Origin: an uncultured Cocleimonas sp.
GTDB taxonomy: Bacteria; Pseudomonadota; Gammaproteobacteria; Thiotrichales; Thiotrichaceae
DNA length: 6,611 nt
NCBI GenBank assembly: GCA_938041705.1
Contig: CALISP010000124.1
Span: 1-6,611 of the forward strand
Reading direction: 5' to 3'
Made by a program: the position numbers and the translations under genes. Within the stretch, counting starts at the first letter, position 1, and each line of letters opens with the position of its first letter. A model generated the notes under the pieces. That model searched no databases, was not told the origin of the DNA, and saw nothing but the letters and a program-made list of their open reading frames with translations. Shown here one piece after another: positions 1-6,144 of this stretch.

Positions 1-318
1 CGACAATAAAGCTGCGAATAAGAGTATTAGTAAAGTAATGCTATCCTGAAATTCTGATTAGTGTAAAACCTATACTTAGCATTAATTAAAACTAAGCTAT
101 TATTCTAATAAAAGAATAAATTAAAAAAGATTTCGCTAACAAAAAACCATATAACTGTTTGACTGTACTGTAAAAACGAAATTCTAACATTCTTCCTAAA
201 TATACTTAAATCTTTTAATTAAAAGTTAATCAAAACTTCTTATTTCGGCATCAAAATTATTAACCGTAAGTTTCAAAGAAAATGACAAGTGGAAGATGCT
301 TATATTTACAAATAAATG

Positions 319-324
319 TATAAT
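319..324 (+). promoter_or_regulatory. Candidate -10 hexamer (TATAAT)
   Basis: A perfect TATAAT match lies 255 bases before the coxB start. No hexamer resembling TTGACA is found 15 to 19 bases upstream (the 17-base position reads ATGCTT), so a sigma70 promoter here would be weak or need an activator. In such AT-rich DNA a chance match is quite possible. If used, transcription would begin near 331, placing the inverted repeat at 341-361 just inside the transcript. Confidence 0.25.
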
Positions 325-340
325 TTAGTAGTAATTAAAG

Positions 341-361
341 TGTATTGAATTTTACAATACA
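341..361. repeat. Inverted repeat, possible operator
   Basis: TGTATTG and CAATACA form perfect 7 bp arms separated by 7 bases. The arm size and spacing fit a site for a dimeric regulator. The location, about 10 to 30 bases downstream of where the TATAAT at 319-324 would start transcription, would suit a repressor. It does not match the FNR (TTGAT-N4-ATCAA) or CRP (TGTGA-N6-TCACA) consensus. Function is inferred from symmetry and position only. Confidence 0.3.
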
Positions 362-369
362 ATACCTTG

Positions 370-383
370 AACAAAGCTTTGTT
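370..383. repeat. 14 bp perfect palindrome AACAAAGCTTTGTT
   Basis: The sequence reads the same on both strands over 14 bases and has no central spacer. It lies 8 bases after the inverted repeat ending at 361 and is followed, nine bases later, by a run of seven T (393-399). A hairpin from it would have only a five-pair AT-rich stem, and an alternative GAAC/GTTC pairing (369-372 with 387-390) only four pairs, so a terminator is not convincing. A DNA-binding site is the more natural reading, but chance is possible. Confidence 0.25.
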
Positions 384-569
384 TAGGTTCTGTTTTTTTA
401 CTAATACAAGCTAGCAATAACTTTAATGAAACTGTAGACTACCGCAAAATTCTGGGGTTTCTTTGCATTATAGAAGAACTTTTTTATTATCAATTTTCAT
501 ATTTTTATTTGTTTACCGCAATTCAAGGATACTAGCCCACTAATCACATGATTATAGGCAGTACACTAG

Positions 570-575
570 AGGAGG
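570..575 (+). promoter_or_regulatory. Ribosome binding site of coxB
   Basis: AGGAGG, within the longer AGAGGAGG at 568-575, is a full Shine-Dalgarno match four bases before the ATG at 580. It fixes that ATG as the start. The ATG at 548-550 is out of frame and no other Met codon occurs early in the gene. Confidence 0.8.
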
Positions 576-579
576 CTTC

Positions 580-1761
580 ATGCCAAAAAACACTTTTTAT
601 AAGCAATTAACATCATTTGTCATTTCTTTGTTAAATCGCGTATCAAACTTGCACAAAGTGTATTTGTTACCGCTCCTGTTTACACCGCAACTAGCCTTAG
701 CAGAACTAGGACTAAACCTTCCTGAAGGCGTTACTCCTATAAGTCGTGATATATATAGTTTACATATGACTATATTTTGGGTTTGTGTAGTCATTGCCGT
801 TCTGGTTTTCGGTGCAATGGTTTATTCAATGATTTTTCACCGTAAATCTAAAGGTGCAGTCGCTGCCAACTTTCATGAGAATACAAAAGTTGAATTAGCA
901 TGGACGATTATTCCTCTGATAGTTCTTATTGTAATTGCAATACCTGCAACTAAAGTTATGGTCGATCTTGAAACAACTAATGAAGCTGATATGACGGTTA
1001 AGATTACTGGCTATCAATGGAAATGGCAGTACGAATACCTCGATAACGATGTAAGTTTCTTCAGTAGCCTTTCTGAAAATAACCGTAAAGAAATGGCTGA
1101 CCCAGTTGCAAGAGCAAATGCTGAAAACTATCTTTTAGAAGTTGATAACCCCTTGGTACTTCCTGTAGGCAAGAAAATTCGTTTTCTAATGACGTCAAAT
1201 GATGTTATTCACTCTTGGTGGATGAGAGACTTTGGTGTCAAGCAAGATGCAAATCCAGGTTATATTAATGATGCTTGGGCAACTATCGAAAAGCCAGGCA
1301 CTTACCGTGGTCAATGTACTGAGCTTTGTGGTAAAGATCACGGCTTCATGCCTGTTGTGGTTATTGCTAAACCACAAGCTGAATACGATGCTTGGGTTGT
1401 TGAACAAGAAGCTAAACAAATAGCAATTGCTGAAGCAGCAAGTGGAACAAAGACTAAAGAAGAGTTAATGGTTCAAGGTCAAAAAATATACAGTTCAAAT
1501 TGTGCAGCTTGTCACGGGGCTACTGGCGCAGGTGTACCAGGTGTATTCCCAGCTATAACTGGTAGTTCAATAGTTAATAACTCAGATACAGCTGCTCACA
1601 TCAATATTTTATTAAATGGTGTTGCCGGTTCAGCTATGCAAGCATTCGGAAAACAACTTAATGACGGTGATATCGCATCTGTTATTACATACCAACGTAA
1701 TGCTCTAGGCAACAGCGAAGGCACAGTTGTTCAACCATCAGATATCAAAGCTGCGAGATAG
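580..1761 (+). CDS. coxB: Cytochrome c oxidase subunit II with fused cytochrome c domain (caa3 type)
   Basis: Subunit II of an aa3-type oxidase takes electrons on the periplasmic side and passes them through the binuclear CuA centre to heme a in subunit I. Of 393 residues, 1-41 look like a signal peptide (hydrophobic 27-40, cleavage after ALA at 39-41). Membrane helices lie near 63-83 and 105-125. The aromatic electron-entry motif GYQWKWQYEY is at 144-153. CuA ligands are all present: H211 in VIHSWW, then C246, E248, C250, H254 and M257 in CTELCGKDHGFM. After a linker, a class I cytochrome c domain (about 294-376) has heme motif CAACH at 308-312 and likely axial Met353 in SAMQAFG. That fusion makes the enzyme caa3-like, able to accept electrons from soluble or membrane-bound cytochromes. 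A loop at about 154-185 appears longer than in minimal subunit II, as I recall for other gammaproteobacteria. It is the first gene of the operon, 11 nt before coxA. Confidence 0.97.
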   Translation: MPKNTFYKQLTSFVISLLNRVSNLHKVYLLPLLFTPQLALAELGLNLPEGVTPISRDIYSLHMTIFWVCVVIAVLVFGAMVYSMIFHRKSKGAVAANFHENTKVELAWTIIPLIVLIVIAIPATKVMVDLETTNEADMTVKITGYQWKWQYEYLDNDVSFFSSLSENNRKEMADPVARANAENYLLEVDNPLVLPVGKKIRFLMTSNDVIHSWWMRDFGVKQDANPGYINDAWATIEKPGTYRGQCTELCGKDHGFMPVVVIAKPQAEYDAWVVEQEAKQIAIAEAASGTKTKEELMVQGQKIYSSNCAACHGATGAGVPGVFPAITGSSIVNNSDTAAHINILLNGVAGSAMQAFGKQLNDGDIASVITYQRNALGNSEGTVVQPSDIKAAR

Positions 1762-1764
1762 GAG
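1760..1764 (+). promoter_or_regulatory. Ribosome binding site of coxA, overlapping the coxB stop
   Basis: AGGAG shares its first two bases with the coxB TAG stop (1759-1761) and stands eight bases before the coxA ATG at 1773. The overlap suggests that terminating ribosomes can re-initiate on coxA, helping to keep subunits I and II in balance. Confidence 0.7.
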
Positions 1765-1772
1765 ATTTAATA

Positions 1773-3440
1773 ATGTCTACAACTACAACTGATTTACAAG
1801 ACGAAATCGAAAAAATTGACGGCCATGATTCACATGATGACCATCATCACGGACCTGAGCCAGGATTACTGCGCTGGGTAAAGACAACAAATCACAAAGA
1901 TATAGGAACACTCTATATCTGGTTTGCATTCTCTATGCTTTTAATCGGTGGCGCTTTCGCCATGGTTATACGTGCTGAATTATTCCAGCCTGGCTTACAG
2001 CTAGTAGAGCCTCAATTCTTTAACCAAATGACAACCTTACATGGTTTGATAATGGTTTTTGGAGCGATCATGCCTGCTTTTGTTGGCTTAGCTAACTGGC
2101 AGATACCACTAATGATCGGCGCTAAAGATATGGCATTGCCGAGAATGAATAACTGGAGCTTCTGGATTCTTCCTTTTGCTGGAACTATGCTACTAAGCAC
2201 TTTGTTCATGCAAGGTGGCGGTCCAGCTTTCGGTTGGACTTTCTACGCTCCTTTATCTACAACTTTTGCACCTGAAAGTACTGACTTCTTTATATTCGCA
2301 GTTCACATGCTTGGTTTCTCATCAATAATGGGCGCGATTAACGTAATCGCTACTATCTTGAATATGCGTGCTCCAGATATGAAATTAATGGATATGCCTT
2401 TATTCGTATGGACTTGGTTAATCACAGCGTTCTTATTGATTGCTGCAATGCCCGTTCTTGCTGGCGCTGTAACGATGATGCTTACTGACCGTAACTTCGG
2501 TACGAGTTTCTTTGATGCATCTGGTGGTGGTGATCCAGTTATGTTCCAGCACATCTTCTGGTTCTTTGGTCATCCTGAAGTGTACATCATGATTTTACCA
2601 GCATTTGGTATTGTCTCTCAGATCATTCCTACCTTTGCACGTAAACCATTATTTGGTTACAGTTCAATGGTATATGCAACAGCAGCAATTGCATTACTAT
2701 CGTTCGTAGTATGGGGACATCATATGTTCCTTGTTGGTATGCCAATCGCTGGTCAGCTTTACTTTATGTATGCAACGATCTTGATCTCTGTACCAACAGG
2801 TGTGAAAGTCTTTAACTGGGTTACTACAATGTGGCGTGGTTCGTTGTCATTTGAAACCCCAATGTTATGGGCTGTTGCTTTTGTAATTCTCTTTACCATC
2901 GGTGGACTTTCAGGATTAATGCTTGGTATTGCGCCTGCTGACATTCAATACCATGACACATACTTTGTTGTAGCTCACTTTCACTATGTACTAGTAACAG
3001 GCGCTTTATTCTCAATCATTGCAGCTGTTTTCTACTGGTTACCAATGTGGTGTGGACGTATGTATAACGAGAAACTAGCAGTGATTCACTTCTGGTGGGC
3101 AATCATTTCTGTAAACGTATTGTTCTTCCCTCAGCATTTCTTAGGTCTTGCAGGTATGCCACGCCGTATTCCTGATTACTCACTTCAGTTTGCTGATTTC
3201 AATATGATTTCTAGTATTGGTGGTTTCGCATTCGGCCTATCTTTCATTATGTTAACCTACATTATTGTTGATTGTATTCGTAATGGTAAGCCAGTCGAAG
3301 GTGGCAGAGCTTGGGAAAGTGCAAGAGGTCTTGAATGGACACAAGGTGAGAAAGCTCAATACCATAGCTTTGACACTCCTCCATCAAGAGCAACTATTCT
3401 TGCTGAGTCTAGCCATATCTCTCACGAAGGTCAGCACTAA
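1773..3440 (+). CDS. coxA: Cytochrome c oxidase subunit I (catalytic, A1-type heme-copper oxidase)
   Basis: This is the catalytic, proton-pumping subunit in the inner membrane, reducing O2 to water. At 555 residues it has the usual length and about twelve membrane helices. Key residues by motif: low-spin heme a ligands H90 (TTLHG) and H404; heme a3 ligand H402 (AHFHYV, 401-406); CuB ligands H267, H316 and H317 (WGHHMF); and Y271, expected to be cross-linked to H267 in GHPEVY. E269 in that motif marks the A1 subfamily and the end of the D channel, whose entry acid is probably D119 (GAKDMALPR). The K-channel lysine is K345 (PTGVKVFNW). Arginines R464 and R465 (MPRRIPDY) would hold the heme propionates. 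No key residue is missing. The N-terminal tail carries five His (18, 21, 24-26) among Asp, and the C-terminal tail three more (548, 551, 555); these may be metal-binding or incidental. The gene follows coxB by 11 nt. Confidence 0.98.
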   Translation: MSTTTTDLQDEIEKIDGHDSHDDHHHGPEPGLLRWVKTTNHKDIGTLYIWFAFSMLLIGGAFAMVIRAELFQPGLQLVEPQFFNQMTTLHGLIMVFGAIMPAFVGLANWQIPLMIGAKDMALPRMNNWSFWILPFAGTMLLSTLFMQGGGPAFGWTFYAPLSTTFAPESTDFFIFAVHMLGFSSIMGAINVIATILNMRAPDMKLMDMPLFVWTWLITAFLLIAAMPVLAGAVTMMLTDRNFGTSFFDASGGGDPVMFQHIFWFFGHPEVYIMILPAFGIVSQIIPTFARKPLFGYSSMVYATAAIALLSFVVWGHHMFLVGMPIAGQLYFMYATILISVPTGVKVFNWVTTMWRGSLSFETPMLWAVAFVILFTIGGLSGLMLGIAPADIQYHDTYFVVAHFHYVLVTGALFSIIAAVFYWLPMWCGRMYNEKLAVIHFWWAIISVNVLFFPQHFLGLAGMPRRIPDYSLQFADFNMISSIGGFAFGLSFIMLTYIIVDCIRNGKPVEGGRAWESARGLEWTQGEKAQYHSFDTPPSRATILAESSHISHEGQH

Positions 3441-3446
3441 GCAATC

Positions 3447-3599
3447 ATGGGAAAGTCAGTTGAAGAATTGCAGTCTATGACTGAAGAAGAGCTCCTGAAG
3501 CATCAGCGTAAGGGAGCTCGGATAACTGCTTTGATTGTTGCAATTTTAGCGTTGGGTGTTTTTTCTTTAACTCTTTATATGAAAGCTAAGGCGTCATAA
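3447..3599 (+). CDS. Small single-span membrane protein, possible oxidase assembly factor
   Basis: A 50-residue reading frame starts at ATG 3447, six bases after the coxA stop and in the same frame as coxA, and ends with TAA at 3597-3599, 11 bases before cox11. It has a charged N-terminal half with an acidic TEEEL (12-16) and a basic KHQRKGAR (18-25), one hydrophobic helix at about 26-44, and a short KAKAS tail. The charge pattern predicts the N terminus in the cytoplasm. No Shine-Dalgarno is at a good distance (GAAGG at 3426-3430 is 16 bases away), so translation may be coupled to coxA. I do not recognise a named family. Size, topology and position between coxA and cox11 resemble the short proteins annotated as cytochrome oxidase small assembly protein in Betaproteobacteria; homology is not shown. 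A role in oxidase assembly or as a small subunit is inferred from location. Confidence 0.75.
   Translation: MGKSVEELQSMTEEELLKHQRKGARITALIVAILALGVFSLTLYMKAKAS
3489..3519 (+). repeat. Inverted repeat inside the small ORF
   Basis: GAGCTCC (3489-3495) and GGAGCTC (3513-3519) are perfect 7 bp arms, with one further possible U-G pair on the loop side and a loop of about 15 to 17 bases. In mRNA this would be one of the more GC-rich stems in the operon. There is no T run after it, so it is not a normal intrinsic terminator. It might influence mRNA stability between coxBA and the assembly genes, or be chance. Confidence 0.3.
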
Positions 3600-3610
3600 A
3601 CTAGACAATA

Positions 3611-4165
3611 ATGAATAATCGTAACTCTAATATTTCAAAGGCTTTCTGGGCGAAATTATTTATAACGCCTGTATTGTTCTTTGCTTTTGCTTTTGCAATG
3701 GTACCGTTATATGACATATTTTGTGAAATAACGGGACTCAATGGTAAAACTAGTAGTGCAACATATGCTGCTGAAACTAGAACTATTGATACCAGCAGAA
3801 AAGTTACAGTTGATTTTACATCATTTTCCAATCCTGGTTTTCCTGTAAAGTTTTACCCTATGGTTAAAAAACTTGAGGTTATTCCTGGCAAGTTATATAC
3901 GATGACTTATTACGCTGAAAATCGCTCAGATACAAAAATTGTAGGACAAGCAATACCAAGTGTGGCACCTGGATTAGCCGCATCTTACTTTAAAAAATTA
4001 GAATGTTTTTGTTTCAATCAACAAACGTTTGAACCAAAAGTACCGATAGAAATGCCTGTCCGGTTTTTTGTGGATAGCGATTTAGACAAAAACATTAAAA
4101 ATATCACATTATCATATAACTTTTTAAAAGTTAAAAATGTTACAAAAGAAGTAGCAAAACTTTAA
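3611..4165 (+). CDS. cox11: Cytochrome c oxidase assembly protein Cox11 (CtaG), copper chaperone for CuB
   Basis: Cox11 is a membrane-anchored periplasmic copper chaperone needed to build the CuB centre of subunit I. The 184-residue protein has a short cytoplasmic tail, one membrane helix at about 12-33, then the typical VPLYDIFCEITG (31-42), whose C38 is one of the conserved cysteines. The copper-binding CFCF motif is at 132-135, followed by QQTFEP and MPVRFFVD (148-155), all in family order. The length is normal. The segment after CFCFNQQ reads FEPKVPIEMPV, where many homologues have PGE before the MPV, a minor change. The ATG at 3611 has no clear Shine-Dalgarno in the 11-base gap after the preceding small ORF, so translational coupling is likely. 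Some bacterial annotations call this gene ctaG, a name also used for an unrelated Bacillus family. Confidence 0.96.
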   Translation: MNNRNSNISKAFWAKLFITPVLFFAFAFAMVPLYDIFCEITGLNGKTSSATYAAETRTIDTSRKVTVDFTSFSNPGFPVKFYPMVKKLEVIPGKLYTMTYYAENRSDTKIVGQAIPSVAPGLAASYFKKLECFCFNQQTFEPKVPIEMPVRFFVDSDLDKNIKNITLSYNFLKVKNVTKEVAKL

Positions 4166-4166
4166 C

Positions 4167-4171
4167 AGGAG
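4167..4171 (+). promoter_or_regulatory. Ribosome binding site of coxC
   Basis: AGGAG stands nine bases before the ATG at 4181 and starts two bases after the cox11 stop. It is a stronger signal than those before the small ORF, cox11, the DUF2909 gene or the SURF1 gene, in keeping with coxC encoding a structural subunit needed in larger amounts. Confidence 0.6.
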
Positions 4172-4180
4172 AAGACCTAA

Positions 4181-5053
4181 ATGCAGTCAAGACCAGATTA
4201 TTATATTCCAAGTGGCAGTTACTGGCCTATTTTAGGCTCAGTTGGCTTATTCGCTATGCTAGGTGGATTTGCAGGCTCACTACATGGAAGCATCGTTGGT
4301 ACAATAGGCCTAGTTCTAGGCCTTGGTATGATCATTTTTATGGTGTTTGGATGGATAGGACAAGTTGTTCATGAAAGTGAAAACGGCTACTACAACAAAG
4401 AAGTAGATATGTCTTTCAGAATGGGAATGGGTTGGTTTATATTCTCTGAAGTCATGTTCTTTGCGGCCTTTTTTGGCGCTTTATTCTACGCACGACAGTT
4501 ATCAGTGCCTTGGTTGGCTGGAGAAGGAAATAACTTCTGGACTGGTGAACTACTATGGCCTGAATTCAAATCTATTTGGCCATTAGTTGCAATGCCTGAT
4601 CCGACTAACTTCTCTATTCCTAAAGGAATCATTGGAGCTTGGGAATTACCTGCAATCAATACCTTATTACTATTAACTAGTGGTGCAACCCTTACATGGG
4701 CGCATTGGGCCTTGATGAATAAGAACCGCAATCAGTTAATAGCTGGATTGATGATAACAATCGTTTTAGGTATAACTTTCTTAGGTTTGCAGATTGAAGA
4801 ATACTATTTAGCCTACACTACTCTCGACCTTAAATTAAGTTCAGGGATTTATGGTAGTACCTTTTTCATGCTTACAGGTTTCCACGGTTTTCACGTTACC
4901 TTAGGGGTAATAATGTTAATTGTAATCCTAATGCGATGTATTCGTGGTCACTTTAATATGGATCGCCATTTTGGATTTGAAGCAGTAGCTTGGTATTGGC
5001 ACTTTGTTGACGTTGTTTGGTTGGGTCTATTTGTAGTTGTTTACTGGCTATAG
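4181..5053 (+). CDS. coxC: Cytochrome c oxidase subunit III
   Basis: Subunit III is the non-metal core subunit in the inner membrane that stabilises subunit I and supports proton uptake into the D channel. The 290-residue protein has about seven membrane helices. Family landmarks are WFIFSEVMFF (85-94) with the conserved E90, the GFHGFHV segment (233-239) with H235 and H238, and FGFEAVAWYWHFVDVVW (264-280) with E267, H274 and D277. It is longer than the roughly 260-residue mitochondrial form; the extra length is mainly an aromatic, proline-rich stretch at about 110-150 between the third and fourth helices, which I recall from other gammaproteobacterial subunits III. It follows cox11 by 15 bases with a good Shine-Dalgarno. 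Confidence 0.97.
   Translation: MQSRPDYYIPSGSYWPILGSVGLFAMLGGFAGSLHGSIVGTIGLVLGLGMIIFMVFGWIGQVVHESENGYYNKEVDMSFRMGMGWFIFSEVMFFAAFFGALFYARQLSVPWLAGEGNNFWTGELLWPEFKSIWPLVAMPDPTNFSIPKGIIGAWELPAINTLLLLTSGATLTWAHWALMNKNRNQLIAGLMITIVLGITFLGLQIEEYYLAYTTLDLKLSSGIYGSTFFMLTGFHGFHVTLGVIMLIVILMRCIRGHFNMDRHFGFEAVAWYWHFVDVVWLGLFVVVYWL
4306..4323 (+). repeat. Tight inverted repeat inside coxC
   Basis: AGGCCTAG (4306-4313) and CTAGGCCT (4316-4323) are perfect 8 bp arms separated by TT. The DNA encodes Gly-Leu-Val-Leu-Gly-Leu in the second membrane helix, so the symmetry may come partly from repeated amino acids and codons. It could form a compact mRNA hairpin. No regulatory role is shown. Confidence 0.3.
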
Positions 5054-5096
5054 AACCTAAGTAATACTGTTATTCATTATTAAAGAGCCAAGTTAA

Positions 5097-5297
5097 ATGA
5101 AGTATTTAATATTATTGTTTTTTATCTTCATTGTTTATAGTCTTGGCTCTGCTTTGTACTACATGATGAAAGATAATGGTGGCTCTAAACGTATGGTGAA
5201 AGCACTAACTATGCGTATTAGTATTTCAATACTACTGTTTGTATTTATTATTTTTTCATTTTGGATGGGATGGATAAAACCGACAGGCGTGGCTTGA
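5097..5297 (+). CDS. DUF2909 family twin-membrane-span protein
   Basis: A 66-residue protein with two membrane helices (about 2-23 and 41-59) joined by a short basic loop (KDNGGSKRMVKALTMR, 25-40), so the loop is probably cytoplasmic and both ends periplasmic. The KALTMRI segment at the start of helix two and the GWIKP ending (58-62) fit DUF2909, a family without known biochemical function that is found in gammaproteobacterial oxidase operons between coxC and the SURF1 gene. It lies 43 bases after coxC, the widest gap in the operon, and 12 before SURF1. Only a weak AAGAG (5082-5086) precedes the start. The location suggests a role in oxidase assembly or stability; that is inference. The family call is from memory of motif and context. 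Confidence 0.85.
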   Translation: MKYLILLFFIFIVYSLGSALYYMMKDNGGSKRMVKALTMRISISILLFVFIIFSFWMGWIKPTGVA

Positions 5298-5309
5298 GTA
5301 ATAGAATTA

Positions 5310-6122
5310 ATGTCATTTGAGTTACAAATTGGACGTTACAAATTTGCACCTAAATTAATACCTGCGCTATTAGCCATAATTTTAATTCCCACCCTAGTCT
5401 CTTTGGGATTGTGGCAGTTAGATAGAGCAGATGAAAAGAGAGTCATAGATCAAGGTGTTAATGACGCTATAGCTAAACCAGCATTACAATTAAATGGTGC
5501 TGATTTAATTAAGCTAAATAAAGAAATATATCGTACTGCTAGCTTGATCGGTCAGTATGATATCGAACAACAGTTTCTATTAGATAATAGAACACATAAA
5601 GGTCAACCGGGTTATCACGTTCTAAGCCCTTTTTTGTTTGAACATAGTTCAGGAAATGATTCTCAACTAAGTTCGCCAAACAGTAAGACTACATATGGTG
5701 TTTTGATTAATAGAGGCTGGATTGGCTATCAAGGTACAAGAGATAAAATAGCCGATGTAAGTTTAAACAAGTTAATTACTGAGATTGCCGGATCAATTAA
5801 AAAGATCCCTCGATCAATCGTTTTAAAAGAAAAATCTGCAGATGGTTCATCAACTGATTTAATTTTTAGAACTGTAGATAAACAGCTCAAAGGAGTAAGT
5901 TTAATCCAATCTATCCAATTGGACAGATTAGGTAAAACACTTAACTATGAATTGTTACCCGTCATAATCGAATTAGACAAAGCTACTAAAGATGGTTTTG
6001 TAAGAGAATGGCATCCCTATTACGGCAGTATTGATAAACATAACGCATACGCATTACAGTGGTTTGCGATGGCATTAATATTGTTATTTTTATTTTTAAA
6101 GTTAAACATAAGAAAACGTTAA
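5310..6122 (+). CDS. SURF1 family protein, heme a insertion / oxidase biogenesis factor
   Basis: SURF1 proteins sit in the inner membrane and help insert heme a into subunit I. The 270-residue protein has the family architecture: an N-terminal helix (about 15-34) running into GLWQLDRADEKR (33-44), a large periplasmic domain, and a C-terminal helix (about 249-265). Motifs in the middle are QQFLLDNRTHKGQPGYHVL (87-105) and GVLINRGWI (130-138). Near the end HNAYALQWFAMA (244-255) matches the conserved HxxYAxQW segment, whose His is implicated in heme binding in studied bacterial homologues. A Ser/Asn-rich loop (about 112-128) looks like a lineage-specific insertion. The start follows the DUF2909 gene by 12 bases without a clear Shine-Dalgarno. 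In related gammaproteobacteria this gene is usually followed by heme A synthesis genes; here a cytochrome c gene follows instead. Confidence 0.95.
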   Translation: MSFELQIGRYKFAPKLIPALLAIILIPTLVSLGLWQLDRADEKRVIDQGVNDAIAKPALQLNGADLIKLNKEIYRTASLIGQYDIEQQFLLDNRTHKGQPGYHVLSPFLFEHSSGNDSQLSSPNSKTTYGVLINRGWIGYQGTRDKIADVSLNKLITEIAGSIKKIPRSIVLKEKSADGSSTDLIFRTVDKQLKGVSLIQSIQLDRLGKTLNYELLPVIIELDKATKDGFVREWHPYYGSIDKHNAYALQWFAMALILLFLFLKLNIRKR

Positions 6123-6133
6123 GACATATTTAT

Positions 6134-6138
6134 AGGAG
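6134..6138 (+). promoter_or_regulatory. Ribosome binding site of the cytochrome c5 gene
   Basis: AGGAG is six bases before the ATG at 6145 and fixes that start. It is strong compared with the SURF1 and DUF2909 signals, fitting an abundant electron carrier. Confidence 0.65.
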
Positions 6139-6144
6139 AACACC

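Larger units (their letters stand above)
1..579. other. Gene-free AT-rich leader upstream of the oxidase operon
   Basis: No convincing coding region is seen on either strand over these 579 bases. Short open stretches at the left edge (a 15-codon + frame ending in TGA at 47-49, and a hydrophobic - frame at 1-57 without ATG, GTG or a usable TTG) could be ends of a neighbouring gene but cannot be supported. The region is strongly AT-rich with many T and A runs. It contains a perfect TATAAT (319-324), an inverted repeat (341-361), a 14 bp palindrome (370-383) and a second, purely AT-type palindrome (212-225). No tRNA, CRISPR or insertion-sequence end is recognised. It most likely holds the operon promoter and a long untranslated leader. 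Confidence 0.6.

Noticed and set aside
1..57. Hydrophobic reading frame on the - strand resembling a signal peptide (SITLLILLFAALLS) running off the left edge
   Set aside because: There is no ATG, GTG or well-placed TTG in frame; only an ATT after GGAT could start it. A + frame (2-49) is equally open, so neither can be called from 57 bases.
100..119. Inverted repeat TTATTC/GAATAA
   Set aside because: Six weak AT-rich pairs with an eight-base loop and no T run; likely chance.
159..190. TTGACT as a -35 element
   Set aside because: No acceptable -10 lies 16 to 18 bases downstream (TTCTAA at 17); TAACAT needs a spacer of 20.
212..225. Palindrome CTTTTAATTAAAAG
   Set aside because: Pure AT-type symmetry in very AT-rich DNA; readily explained by base composition.
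369..399. Intrinsic terminator made of the palindrome and the following T run
   Set aside because: The stem is only four to five pairs, mostly AT, and for the palindrome form the T run starts nine bases after the stem.
476..502. AGAACTT resembling a sigmaE -35
   Set aside because: No TCTGA-like -10 at the right distance.
3265..3480. Open frame of 71 codons overlapping the end of coxA
   Set aside because: Out-of-frame shadow of coxA with no family features; it also overlaps the more credible small ORF at 3447-3599.
5790..5808. GGATC/GATCC inverted repeat within the SURF1 gene
   Set aside because: Only five-base arms inside coding sequence; expected by chance.
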